From the NCBI GenBank assembly GCA_002869385.1, contig PKTB01000015.1:94797-143888 (forward strand): DNA of 49,092 bases, given 5' to 3'. This stretch comes from Marinilabiliales bacterium. GTDB lineage: Bacteria > Bacteroidota > Bacteroidia > Bacteroidales > ML635J-15. The stretch's first letter is position 1. Every line of letters starts with the position of its first letter. Positions 8,735-18,362 of this stretch are shown piece by piece. The position numbers and the translations under genes are program-made. The notes under the pieces were generated by a model. The model saw only the letters and a list, made by a program, of their open reading frames with translations. It was not told where the DNA came from and ran no database searches.

Positions 8735-11700
8735 ATGTGTGTAAAATTCGTGAAAAACGCCAAAAAGAAAAATATTTTACTACTTTCCAAATTAACTGGT
8801 CTTTTTGTAGTGCTTTTCATTCTTGTAAAAGTTTATCTAGCATTTATTGATAAATCTAAAGTTCTGATAGAATGTGACTTTGATGATTTTAAAAAATCTG
8901 AAACAAATTTAGTTTTTAGCACAAGCAATATTTTGCACAAAATCAAACTAAATAATGGCTTTTTAGGTGAAATCTCATTTTCTGGTAAAAACAGTTTAAA
9001 AGTAAATGGCCATGAATTTGTAAATTTAATAGAACTGCACAATATTGGTCCTGATGAAGTTTACAAAATTACTATCTTACGTAACACTGGTTCAGCAGGA
9101 GTAGTAATTCAGGAAGTAACTCCGGACAAACCATCTGTATACAGATTTCAAACATTTATTTGTGACACTTTACAGGACGGATGGGGTAAACTTGAAGCCC
9201 AAATTCGAACTCCTCCTGATTATTCCGGAAATAACCTTAAAATTTATATCTGGAACCCTAAAAAAGAACTATCATATTTTGATGATTTAAAAATCGAACA
9301 GCTGGAATACATGACATATCCTGAATTCGATGAACAAAATGCAATATGTTTTTATATTGAAGATCTTGAATTTGAAAAGTTAAAAAAAATACGAGAACGT
9401 GCATTTGATAAAGGTATATTGATAACAGAAGATGATAGTTATGTAAAATCAATAATGGCTTTCGATGACAAGCTTTTTGAAACAGAAGTTCGTTTTAAAG
9501 GAGACTGGCTCGATCATCTTGAAGGAGATAAATGGTCCTTCATAGTAAAACTATCTGATGGATCATGGAAAAATCTTTGTACTTTCTCTTTACATACGCC
9601 TTTTAGTCGTTCATTTATTAATGAGTGGCTTATACATAAAATATTTCAAGATAATGATATTTTAGCAACACGTTATGATTTTGTACCTGTAAAACTAAAT
9701 AATAGATCATTAGGAATATATGCCTATGAAGAACATTTTGTCAAACAAGTTTTAGAGGGCCAATTACGACGAGAGGCACCAATAATATCATTTAGTGAAG
9801 ATGATCTTTGGAATAGAAGAAGTATTGACTTAAAATCCAAAGAGTCTTTTATTTTCAGATCTTCTGTTATTAAGCCTTTCCAACAAAATAAAATAATAAA
9901 AAACGATGCATTATATCATAAATTCATAATTGCTCAAAATCTTTTAGACTCATTTCGAGAAGGAGAATTATCAGCATCAGAGGTCTTTGACGTTAAACAA
10001 CTTGCTAAATTCTTTGCTCTTCAAACAGTTTTTGGAGCTTATCATGGAGCTGTATGGCATAATTTGAGATTTTATTACAATCCTGTTACATGTAAACTAG
10101 AACCTATTGCATATGATTGTTATGCTAATTATGGTATTTTTACTTGGGGGTTCACAAATATTATAGGAAATTTTTCAATTAATAAAAGTTCAACGCATCC
10201 GGTTCATGCTTCATTTTACATGAATTTATTAAATGATACTTGTTTTACCAATGAATATATAGGCTTTCTTAAAAATTATGTCGAGGTAGATATAACTCAA
10301 AAATATCTTGATAAATACGGTAATGAAATTCGTGAGAGAGAATCTCTATTAAAACATGAGTTCTTAAATTATAAATTCGATGATTCTGAACTTATCAATC
10401 ATTTGCAACTTATTAGTCAGGAGCTAGATACTTTCTCAAATAATCTGTCAATATCTACATACAGAGATAGTTTGTATGAAAAAACAAAGTTTATTAGAAC
10501 TCAAACAAACTACGATGACAACAAACAATATTTCAATGATTATGTAAAATTTTATAAAAACAAGCCGGAACAAATATCTGTGTCCATTGCGCATAAAGAC
10601 AACATAACTATTATTGGTTTTGGGAATGAAAAAGAGATAAAAGTATCTTCGAATATTGAAGTTCAAAACACCAATAATCAAAACACATTTAAAACAAACC
10701 TTTCAATAAGCTCAGAACAATTAAAACAAGATTATATCTATTATAGAAATCCTATTCACGACACAATATATAAATCCAAAGTCATACAATGGCCAGCACC
10801 AACAACTTACAATCCTCGTAATGATATTGCTAACAACGCAACTGATATCTCAAGTTTTATCAATCATGAAAAACGCGAGGTTCGTTTTAATGGAAATATA
10901 AGCTTTAATAACCATGTTTATACTCCGATTGGATATACTGTTATTATTGAGGCTGGAACAAATATTGACATAACAAACAATTCTGCTTTTATTATAAACT
11001 CTAATATAATTGCAAAAGGAACTTTAAATAATCCTATTAAGATATACTCTTCTGATAAAACAGCAAACGGTTTTACAATTTTACAGGCAGAAAAGAAATC
11101 AATATTAGAATACACATACTTTGACAATCTAAATACGCTTGATTATAATTATTGGACTCTAACAGGTGCTGTTACGTTTTACGAAGCAGATGTTGAATTT
11201 TACAACTGTCAATTTACAAACAATCACTGCGAGGATATGCTCAATACAATCAGGTGTGATTTCTATCTGGAAAACTGCCTCATTGAAAACACTTATGGTG
11301 ATTCTCATGACTCTGATTTCTGTACAGGAACATTAAAAAAATGCACATTTAAAAATAATGGTAATGATGCTATTGACTTTTCTACAAGTATCGCAACTAT
11401 GGAAGGTTGTAATATTATTGGCGCAGAAGATAAGGGTATTAGTGTTGGAGAAAACACTCAGGCTACCATTAAAGATGTAAATATAAGTGCTGTAAATATC
11501 GGAATTGCATCAAAAGACTTATCGCACGCCGATGTTGTCAATTGTGATATAAATGAAGCTAAATACGGATTTTTATTATTACAGAAAAAACCGGAGTTTG
11601 GTCCTGCTACAATAACTGCAGAAGATTGTACTCTTACTAACGTCTGGACAGAGTCATTAATTGAAAGATATTCAACCTTAATTTTAAACGGAAAAACATA

Positions 11701-11743
11701 TAAAGGGAAGAAAGAAAAATTAAAAGCATTGTTTTATGAGTAA
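8735..11743 (+). CDS. CotH kinase-like protein with C-terminal right-handed beta-helix
   Basis: A 1,002-residue protein anchored or exported by an N-terminal hydrophobic segment (residues 12-36). After a carbohydrate-binding-module-like beta region (40-195) comes a CotH kinase-fold domain (about 200-520): RFKGDWLDH, KWSF(I)VKL, NEWLIHK, ATRYDFVPV, YAYEEHF, then the likely catalytic segments VWHNLRFYYN and LEPIAYDCYANYG (HN and D match the metal/phosphate-binding residues of CotH). Residues 700-1000 form a parallel beta-helix with short turns (NDAIDFSTS, DKGISVGENT, NIGIASKDLSHA). Characterised CotH proteins are atypical protein kinases of spore coats; here an extracytoplasmic phosphotransfer role is inference. 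A TATTTTTG box (8715-8722) precedes the ATG by 12 bases. First gene of a four-gene unit; closely paralogous to the fourth. Confidence 0.83.
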   Translation: MCVKFVKNAKKKNILLLSKLTGLFVVLFILVKVYLAFIDKSKVLIECDFDDFKKSETNLVFSTSNILHKIKLNNGFLGEISFSGKNSLKVNGHEFVNLIELHNIGPDEVYKITILRNTGSAGVVIQEVTPDKPSVYRFQTFICDTLQDGWGKLEAQIRTPPDYSGNNLKIYIWNPKKELSYFDDLKIEQLEYMTYPEFDEQNAICFYIEDLEFEKLKKIRERAFDKGILITEDDSYVKSIMAFDDKLFETEVRFKGDWLDHLEGDKWSFIVKLSDGSWKNLCTFSLHTPFSRSFINEWLIHKIFQDNDILATRYDFVPVKLNNRSLGIYAYEEHFVKQVLEGQLRREAPIISFSEDDLWNRRSIDLKSKESFIFRSSVIKPFQQNKIIKNDALYHKFIIAQNLLDSFREGELSASEVFDVKQLAKFFALQTVFGAYHGAVWHNLRFYYNPVTCKLEPIAYDCYANYGIFTWGFTNIIGNFSINKSSTHPVHASFYMNLLNDTCFTNEYIGFLKNYVEVDITQKYLDKYGNEIRERESLLKHEFLNYKFDDSELINHLQLISQELDTFSNNLSISTYRDSLYEKTKFIRTQTNYDDNKQYFNDYVKFYKNKPEQISVSIAHKDNITIIGFGNEKEIKVSSNIEVQNTNNQNTFKTNLSISSEQLKQDYIYYRNPIHDTIYKSKVIQWPAPTTYNPRNDIANNATDISSFINHEKREVRFNGNISFNNHVYTPIGYTVIIEAGTNIDITNNSAFIINSNIIAKGTLNNPIKIYSSDKTANGFTILQAEKKSILEYTYFDNLNTLDYNYWTLTGAVTFYEADVEFYNCQFTNNHCEDMLNTIRCDFYLENCLIENTYGDSHDSDFCTGTLKKCTFKNNGNDAIDFSTSIATMEGCNIIGAEDKGISVGENTQATIKDVNISAVNIGIASKDLSHADVVNCDINEAKYGFLLLQKKPEFGPATITAEDCTLTNVWTESLIERYSTLILNGKTYKGKKEKLKALFYE

Positions 11744-11833
11744 ATGTCAGATGTCCGGTGACGGGTGTCCGGTGAATAAAATTATGTAGAATTAATAAAA
11801 TATTATAAATTGCAACTTTAAATTTTTAAAAAG

Positions 11834-12505
11834 ATGAATAATTACGAAAAGATTTTACAGTACTTTAATTTCGAACCACAGGAAATCGATATTAATTTGT
11901 TCTTATTAAACGCGGCAATGACGATTGTCTTATCAATTATTTTAGAACTAACTTATCGTAGATGTGCAAACACACTTTCTAACAAAAGTCAGTTTGCGTA
12001 TAACTTTGTAATGCTATCATTAATTACAATGTTAATTATTACCTTAGTTGGTAGCTCTGTTGCATTATCATTAGGTTTAGTTGGTGCGTTGTCAATTGTC
12101 AGATATCGTGCTGCCATAAAAGAACCAGAAGAATTAACCTATTTATTCTTAGCAATTGGTATAGGACTAGGTATGGGGGCAAACCAACCTGTTGTTACAA
12201 TTATTTCGTTTTTAATTTTAATTGCTGTTGTATGGATAAGGTACTTTATTAAGCCAGCAAACAAACTAAATGCCTATAATCTTGTAATTAGCATGAAAAG
12301 GCCAAATGAAGGTGATATGGAAAAGATTGTTGGTATTGTAAACTTAAAGTTCAATAGAGCTGTTTTAAGAAGGTTTGATGAAAACAAAGACAATCTTGAT
12401 CTTGCATTTATAGTAAAAGTTAAAAACCTGGATGTACTTACAGATTGTAAAAACGAAATTCTAAAAATTGAAAACACAAGTGTTTCATTTGTTGACATTA
12501 AGTAA
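11834..12505 (+). CDS. DUF4956 family membrane protein
   Basis: A 223-residue inner-membrane protein with three to four hydrophobic segments (about 20-40, 55-78, 80-90 and 105-135) and a C-terminal soluble domain (150-223) of alpha/beta appearance. The family signature is visible: glycine-rich GLVGALSIVRYRAAIKEP followed by a membrane segment and a conserved FLAIGIGLGMGA. Function is unknown in the family; members recur next to VTC-domain and CotH-like genes, as here. The stop overlaps the start of the VTC gene (TAATG at 12503-12507), implying translational coupling. Confidence 0.87.
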   Translation: MNNYEKILQYFNFEPQEIDINLFLLNAAMTIVLSIILELTYRRCANTLSNKSQFAYNFVMLSLITMLIITLVGSSVALSLGLVGALSIVRYRAAIKEPEELTYLFLAIGIGLGMGANQPVVTIISFLILIAVVWIRYFIKPANKLNAYNLVISMKRPNEGDMEKIVGIVNLKFNRAVLRRFDENKDNLDLAFIVKVKNLDVLTDCKNEILKIENTSVSFVDIK

Positions 12506-13218
12506 TGGAAAAACCTGAAGTTATAGAATATACCAAACTAGATAATTTCCGTTACGAACGTAAATTCAGACCGGAGTCTTTAAATGCTCACCATATTGAA
12601 AACATTGTTCTTAGTTCGAGCGCTTTTTTTCGTCGGATATACCACCCTCGTTTTGTTAACAATATTTATCTTGACACTCCTGAATTGGATTCGTTTTATG
12701 ATAATTTAATGGGAAAATCTGACAGAAAAAAATACAGACTTAGATGGTATGGTGATGTACTAGGTAAGATTTCAGGGGCAATTTTTGAAATAAAAATAAA
12801 AAACGCATATCGAGGAACTAAACTTTCATTTTTTCTGCCTGATTTCGAAATGAATGAAAGCTTCACTAATTCAAAGTGTTTTAACATTTTAAAAAGTGCT
12901 GATATCCCATTGCATATTCTGGATGAGATATCAGGAATGGAAATGAAGTTACTCAATTCATACAAAAGAACCTACTTTAGGGATGTTTCAGGAAACTATC
13001 GTTTGACTATAGACAATGAAATAACTTATTTTAACATAAATGATAATTTTAACAGGTTTAATGAAACCGTTAAAGATAAAAACACTGTTGTTGAAGTTAA
13101 GTATTACGAAGAATTTAATGAATACGCCCCACATGTAATAAATACTTTGCCATTTGTACTAACTCGAAATTCAAAGTATATCGAAGGAATTAGTAACTAT
13201 TATGAGGTTTCATTATAA
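12505..13218 (+). CDS. VTC domain protein (polyphosphate polymerase-fold)
   Basis: A 237-residue stand-alone VTC domain, the tunnel-fold of the triphosphate tunnel metalloenzyme superfamily that in yeast Vtc4 makes polyphosphate from ATP. Tunnel residues expected in the fold are visible: RYERKF (residues 13-18), YLDTP with a following Tyr, KYRLRWYG (basic strand, near 77-84), FEIKIK (94-99), NSYKRTYF (near 150), RLTIDNE and VVEVKYYEEF (near 195). There is no membrane segment, so it is predicted cytoplasmic, probably docked on the DUF4956 protein whose gene it overlaps by one base. Polyphosphate synthesis is inference from fold; some bacterial members may use other substrates. Confidence 0.87.
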   Translation: MEKPEVIEYTKLDNFRYERKFRPESLNAHHIENIVLSSSAFFRRIYHPRFVNNIYLDTPELDSFYDNLMGKSDRKKYRLRWYGDVLGKISGAIFEIKIKNAYRGTKLSFFLPDFEMNESFTNSKCFNILKSADIPLHILDEISGMEMKLLNSYKRTYFRDVSGNYRLTIDNEITYFNINDNFNRFNETVKDKNTVVEVKYYEEFNEYAPHVINTLPFVLTRNSKYIEGISNYYEVSL

Positions 13219-13233
13219 TTTGCCGACTATTAA

Positions 13234-16200
13234 ATGAGTGTTAATAAGCATAGAAGGGAAGTATATATTATTCTTATATTGCTGGTTGTATTAGCCGGTC
13301 TATTTTTTACGTATCATTTCTATTCTAAAGAGAATCTTGAAATCCAAGAGTTTTCTATCTTTTGTGATTTTGAAAATCAAAATGACAGCACGGAATTTTT
13401 AACTAATAATGAAGACTATATTTTAGGTAAAGGGAGTTTCTCTGAAAAAATATTTTACGAAGGTGAAAAATCCCTTTATATTCCTAAATGTAAAGTATAT
13501 CAGAATCTACTTGTACTTGATAATCTAAAACCCAATAGTATTGTTACAATAAGCTTCAAGAGATTCCACACGTCTGATGCATCTATTGTTGCTCAAGGTA
13601 TAGACCCTGCAAGTTTTTATTTCATTAATGGTGAAGAAACACAAACATATGAAAATGGATGGGAAGATGTTTACCTTAAATTCACCTGTGGACAAAATTT
13701 TAAAGACACATTAAAAATCTATATTTTTAATTCTGGTAAACAAGACACATATATAGATAATTTATCTATCAGTGTATCAGGACAAACTTTTTATCCAAAT
13801 TACGAAAATGAAGAACCTATCCTAATTTATATTGAGGATAAAGAATTTAGGAAAATCCAAGAAAAAAGAGACGAGGCTCTTGACAAAGGGGTATTAATTA
13901 CGGAAGATGATTCATGGGTTAATGCAATAATCTATGGATACGAAAAAATGATGCATGCTCAAATAAGATTGAAAGGAGACTGGCTTGATCATTTAAGAGG
14001 TGAAAAATGGTCTTTTCGAATAAAGCTTAAAGATGACTCCTGGAGAGGCATGAGAGTATTCTCGATACAAAATCCGTCTGTTCGAGGATTCCTAAATGAA
14101 TGGCTAATTCATAAAACATGTAAAGATATTGACATCCTTACAACAAGATATGGTTTCGTTCCTGTCTATTTAAACGGAAAACCAATAGGTATGTACTCAT
14201 ATGAAGAACATTTCCAAAAAGAACTAGTAGAATCTTCGAAGAGAAGAGAAGGACCTATAATTAAGTACTCAGAAGAAGATTTCTGGGACTTTATGTTAAG
14301 TAAAACCCCAAATGGTTTTACCTATGTAACTAGTGTTATTGAACCTTTTGGCTCAGGAAGTATTCTAAAAGACAGCGTAAAGTATCAACAGTTTATAATT
14401 GCCCAAAATCTTTTATAATCATATCGATTAATGCAAGCAGATGCTTCTGATATATTTGATGTTAAAAAAATGGCAAAGTTTATAGCTTTTGTTAATTCCA
14501 GAAATGCATTTCACTCCTTACAATGGCACAATGTTAGATATTATTATAATCCTGTACTATGCAGGTTAGAACCTATTGCTTTTGATATGTTTGCCGGAAA
14601 CAATGAGTTTTCTTTTGAAAATCCTATTTCCCCAATGTTATTGGCAGAATCTTATTTTAAACCTACATATTGTTTGTCTCATCTAATGACAGATTCTATT
14701 TTCGAAAAAGAATATTTTAAATACCTAGACCTTTTTACAAATGATTTAGATTACGAATCTTTTAGAAGTAAATATAATGAAGAATATCAATATTGGGACT
14801 CATTAAATAAACTTGAGTTTATCCCATACTATTTTGATACAATACAATTTCAAGAAGTGTTAGATAAAATAGATACTTATTTACCAATATTTAAAGACTC
14901 GCTTGAAAAGCATGAATATAGACAAAGATATCATGAGCTAAAAAATAAACCTTTCTTTGTCGCTGGAATGCAAAAACCTCTTGAGTTCGCAAATAAATAT
15001 CTTAAAGTATATAAACAATCTGAAAATAAGTTATTATTTAAGTGTTTCCTTCAATACGACATAGATTTAATTGGACTGGGAGATGAAGATGAAATAATTT
15101 CTGAGATATCAGAAACAATTAATAATAAGAACTCCGGTATTGTAAAAATTATTGAATTTAACTTTACTGAAAACATGAGTGATTATTAACATGTGTATTT
15201 CAAAGTACGTGAGAAGGATAGCATTTTTACAACAAAAATTGTACAATGGCCTGCTCCAACAAATTATAATCCAAGAAATGATATTGCTGCAAATTCTACC
15301 GATATAAGCGAATATACAAACGAGAAAAATAAACAAATCACGTTTAAAGGCAATCTCAAATTTAATAATCACATCTATATACCTGCAGGCTATGTGGTAA
15401 GCTTCGAGCCGGGAACAAAAATGGATATTACAAATGGTGCTGCTTTTATTTCTAGCTCTACAATAAAAATCAATGGCACACAAAATAATCCTGTTAAAAT
15501 ATTTTCATCAGATATGTCTGCAAATGGTTTCACTATTTTACAGGCTGATGGCTTATCTACTTGCAAGTATGCTATTTTTGATAACTTTAACACTCTGGAT
15601 TATAACGGATGGACAATTACCGGTGCTGTAACATTTTATGAATCGGATGTAGAGTTTTATAATTGTACATTCAACAACAACCATTGTGAAGATATGTTAA
15701 ACACTGTTAGGTGTAACTTCCTACTTAAAGATTGTTCTCTTAATAATACATATGGAGATTCTCATGACTCAGATTTTTGTACTGGAACATTAGACAATTG
15801 TTTATTTACTAACAATGGGAATGATGCGATTGACTTTTCAACTAGCGAGGTTACGATAAAAAACTGTACGATAAATGGTGCTAAAGATAAAGGTATTAGT
15901 GTTGGTGAAAACACAAAGGCAAAGATCTATAATGTTGTTATTACTGATGTAAACATTGGGATTGCTTCAAAAGATTTATCCCATGCAGAAGTTGAGGGAT
16001 GTAAAATAAGTAAGGCTACTTACGGTTTCTTATTATTACAGAAAAAACCTGAATTTGGTCCAGCTACAATCACCGCAAACAACTGCACCTTAGATGATGT
16101 TTGGACAGAGTCTCTAATCGAAAAAAACTCCACTTTAACTCTAAACGGAAAAACAATTAAAGGAAAAAAACATAAGCTAAAAGCTTTGTTTTATGAATAA
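13234..16200 (+). pseudogene. Second CotH kinase-like/beta-helix protein, interrupted by two in-frame TAA
   Basis: A 989-codon frame, paralogous along its whole length to the protein starting at 8735: N-terminal membrane segment (residues 10-30), beta region, CotH domain with RLKGDWLDH, NEWLIHK, WHNVRYYYN, LEPIAFDMFAG, and the C-terminal beta-helix. The last ~300 residues are much more alike between the two copies than the N-terminal parts. Codons 395 (14416-14418) and 652 (15187-15189) are TAA. The first falls where the paralog has Asp in NLLDSFRE (related proteins often have an acidic residue), so GAA to TAA is plausible; the second lies in a linker just before the beta-helix. No frameshift accompanies either. 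It starts 15 bases after the VTC gene and ends the four-gene unit. Confidence 0.8.
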
Positions 16201-16213
16201 ATTCTAGTTTTGA

Positions 16214-17332
16214 TTAAATCTTAATTATCTTTCGATTTATTGTTTGATTTTCAGTAATCAATCTAACAAAATATACCCCTAAAGATAGTCCAGAAACATC
16301 TAATTCAACATTCGTTTGATTCTCAATTGTTTTATCTATTATCAACTCTCCGGTATTTGAATATACATTAACTCTATATGTCAGGTCTGTATCACTTTCA
16401 AAATACAATTTATCATATACCGGATTTGGGTAAACAGAAATATTACCATCAGCATTAGATGTGTTATTAGTGGATATTATATAATCTGTAAATTCTCCAA
16501 AACAATACAATTCTTCATTATTTAGACAAATTAATTCATAATCGATATTTTTGTCTTCGTCAACATTGACAACAACAAAATTATCGGTTTCTCCTTTACC
16601 CATACCTGTTGCTAACAAAGTAATATTATCATATTGATCAAACATAAAAGGTGAAGCATAAGATGCCGCTCCAACATCTCCTGCACACATAATTACATTA
16701 TTTTCAAGGTTATTAAATAATGGCTCTATTACTGGCCAGAAGTTAATTTCCTCATCACGATAGTCCATTGGATACTGTGGGTTTAATACGATATCAGAAT
16801 ATATGTTATCAGGTTCCCACCATATCAATTCGTGCAGCATTACAAATATGTTATCACATTCATCTGCATTTTCAGAAATAGTATTTTGTAAGAAAACAAG
16901 TTTGTCTCCTGAAATATTCCAACTATCAATATTTGGATCCAAAACTATAAATAAATCATTTTTGACAATAAAACTATAATATGTAATATCTCCATATCTT
17001 TCAAAGTATATTTCACCATTAATCATATCATGATTTCCTACAACTTTATAAACAGGTATTCCCAGTTCTTCAATGTCAGCATCTATATTGTCCCACTTTG
17101 CATTAGAACCCCAAATTACCATATCCCCTAAAAAAACACCAAATTCAATTTCTTCTCGTCCCTGTATATATTCATATTTTGCTTTAAAAGGAGGGTGTAC
17201 GCCCTCATTTTCTACTCCTGGCTCACCATAAACGTGACCTGCAAGAAAAAATGAATATGCTTCGTTCTGACAATATCCGACATGAGGTATTATCAAAAGA
17301 ATTAGGAAAAATATTTTATTCAGATTTTTCAT
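16214..17332 (-). CDS. Secreted calcineurin-like metallophosphoesterase with T9SS type A sorting domain
   Basis: A 372-residue protein with an N-terminal Sec signal peptide (cleavage after GYC or so, about residue 21), a phosphoesterase domain (25-280) and a C-terminal T9SS sorting domain (about 295-372) with YPNPVYDKLYFES, a Gly-rich middle and the ending GVYFVRLITENQTINRKIIKI-type strand pair. Metallophosphoesterase motifs are GDMVIWG, GNHDM and a late LHELIWW; however the usual first motif DxH is AGH, and the last GH(x)H is replaced by GDVGA, so the metal site is non-standard. Tandem paralog of the next gene upstream. The neighbourhood (CotH/VTC unit, convergent) suggests possible removal or sensing of a phosphate modification, which is speculation. 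Confidence 0.8.
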   Translation of the reverse strand: MKNLNKIFFLILLIIPHVGYCQNEAYSFFLAGHVYGEPGVENEGVHPPFKAKYEYIQGREEIEFGVFLGDMVIWGSNAKWDNIDADIEELGIPVYKVVGNHDMINGEIYFERYGDITYYSFIVKNDLFIVLDPNIDSWNISGDKLVFLQNTISENADECDNIFVMLHELIWWEPDNIYSDIVLNPQYPMDYRDEEINFWPVIEPLFNNLENNVIMCAGDVGAASYASPFMFDQYDNITLLATGMGKGETDNFVVVNVDEDKNIDYELICLNNEELYCFGEFTDYIISTNNTSNADGNISVYPNPVYDKLYFESDTDLTYRVNVYSNTGELIIDKTIENQTNVELDVSGLSLGVYFVRLITENQTINRKIIKI

Positions 17333-17336
17333 TCAC

Positions 17337-17367
17337 CAAAGTTAATTAAAAATACAAATAATCTCAA
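17337..17367 (-). promoter_or_regulatory. Candidate promoter for the T9SS-sorted phosphoesterase
   Basis: On the minus strand TTG (17365-17367), 20 bases, TAACTTTG (17337-17344). It overlaps the end of the upstream paralog and lies only 4 bases from the ATG, so the leader would be nearly absent; treat as tentative. Confidence 0.3.
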
Positions 17368-18203
17368 TTCAATAGATGAATTACTTGATCTGTATTTAGA
17401 TTTATTAATTCGATATATACGTTTTTATCATTATCAACTTTAATAATAACAAAATTATCACCTTCTCCCTCTCCCATTCCTGTAGCAACCAATGTTATAT
17501 TATCATACTTATCAAACATAAAATCAGATGCCTTTGTATTTGCTCCTAGATCTCCAGCACAAAATACAACATTATTATCTAATGTATGAAAAATCGGCTC
17601 TACCTCATCCCAAAAGTTCAAGTTTTCATCTTTTCCTTCTAGTGAATTTAACTTTATATCAGGATATCTATCTTTATCCCACCAAATCAATTGATGTGTC
17701 ATAACAAAAATATTATCAACTCTTTTACTTTTCTTTTTTATTACCTTTTTAAGAAAACTTAATTGCTCTACTGATATATTCCAATTATCAATATTAGGAT
17801 CGAGAACAATGAAAAGGTCTTTATTCTTAATAAAATAAAAATAGGTAGGTCCATATCTTTCAACAAACAAAGCAGAATCTTTCATTTCATGATTACCACA
17901 AGCAATATATACCGGTAATCCTAAATCTTCAATATCCTTGTCTATTTCATCCCAGTCTTTTTCAGATGGTATCCAAACAATATCTCCAAGTAAAAATCCG
18001 AACTCTAAATCAGCACTATCTTGTACTGACAAAAATTTTTGTTTAAATGGTGGATGAAACCCTTCATTATCAACAAATGGTTTACCATAGGAGTGACCAG
18101 CTATAAAGAAAGAATACTCTGTTTGTTCATTCACTTTACAAGAAGTCTGAATAATACACACAATTATTAAACTTAAAAATAGATAATATTTTTCTTTACC
18201 CAT
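17364..18203 (-). CDS. Lipoprotein metallophosphoesterase, paralog of the adjacent T9SS-sorted enzyme
   Basis: A 279-residue paralog of the protein at 16214-17332 but without the T9SS tail. Its N-terminus is a lipoprotein signal (hydrophobic stretch then IQTSC, Cys22). The same divergent phosphoesterase motifs appear: AGHSYG instead of DxH, LLGDIVW, GNHEM, THQLIWW, and GDLGA. The pair therefore looks like one tethered and one T9SS-delivered version of the same enzyme, separated by 31 bases and transcribed together. The start ATG at 18201-18203 is followed by a charged MGKEKYY, typical of Sec signals. Confidence 0.78.
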   Translation of the reverse strand: MGKEKYYLFLSLIIVCIIQTSCKVNEQTEYSFFIAGHSYGKPFVDNEGFHPPFKQKFLSVQDSADLEFGFLLGDIVWIPSEKDWDEIDKDIEDLGLPVYIACGNHEMKDSALFVERYGPTYFYFIKNKDLFIVLDPNIDNWNISVEQLSFLKKVIKKKSKRVDNIFVMTHQLIWWDKDRYPDIKLNSLEGKDENLNFWDEVEPIFHTLDNNVVFCAGDLGANTKASDFMFDKYDNITLVATGMGEGEGDNFVIIKVDNDKNVYIELINLNTDQVIHLLN

Positions 18204-18301
18204 GCTACAAATTTAGCAAATCTTTTTTCTAATCACTTCTTAAATGCAAATTGCTAAACCGCAAAAGAATATAACTTTTACACTCTATTTTTCCTGACAA
18301 A

Positions 18302-18335
18302 TTGTCATATTTTTCAGCTAATTTTATTAAATTTG
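18302..18335 (+). promoter_or_regulatory. Bacteroidota promoter for the sigma-54 activator / lptE block
   Basis: TTG (18302-18304), 23 bases, TAAATTTG (18328-18335). The ATG at 18363 is 27 bases downstream. This placement argues that translation begins at 18363 and not at an in-frame TTG at 18333, which would lie inside the promoter. Confidence 0.55.
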
Positions 18336-18362
18336 CATTCTGATTTACTAAGGCGCAGAAAA

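Noticed and set aside
13234..16200. Three separate genes instead of one CotH paralog
   Set aside because: All three pieces are in the same frame, the junctions have no start signals, and the whole aligns end to end with the intact paralog at 8735-11743.
18333..18362. TTG start for the sigma-54 activator
   Set aside because: The TTG overlaps the -7 box of the promoter; ATG at 18363 is the better start.
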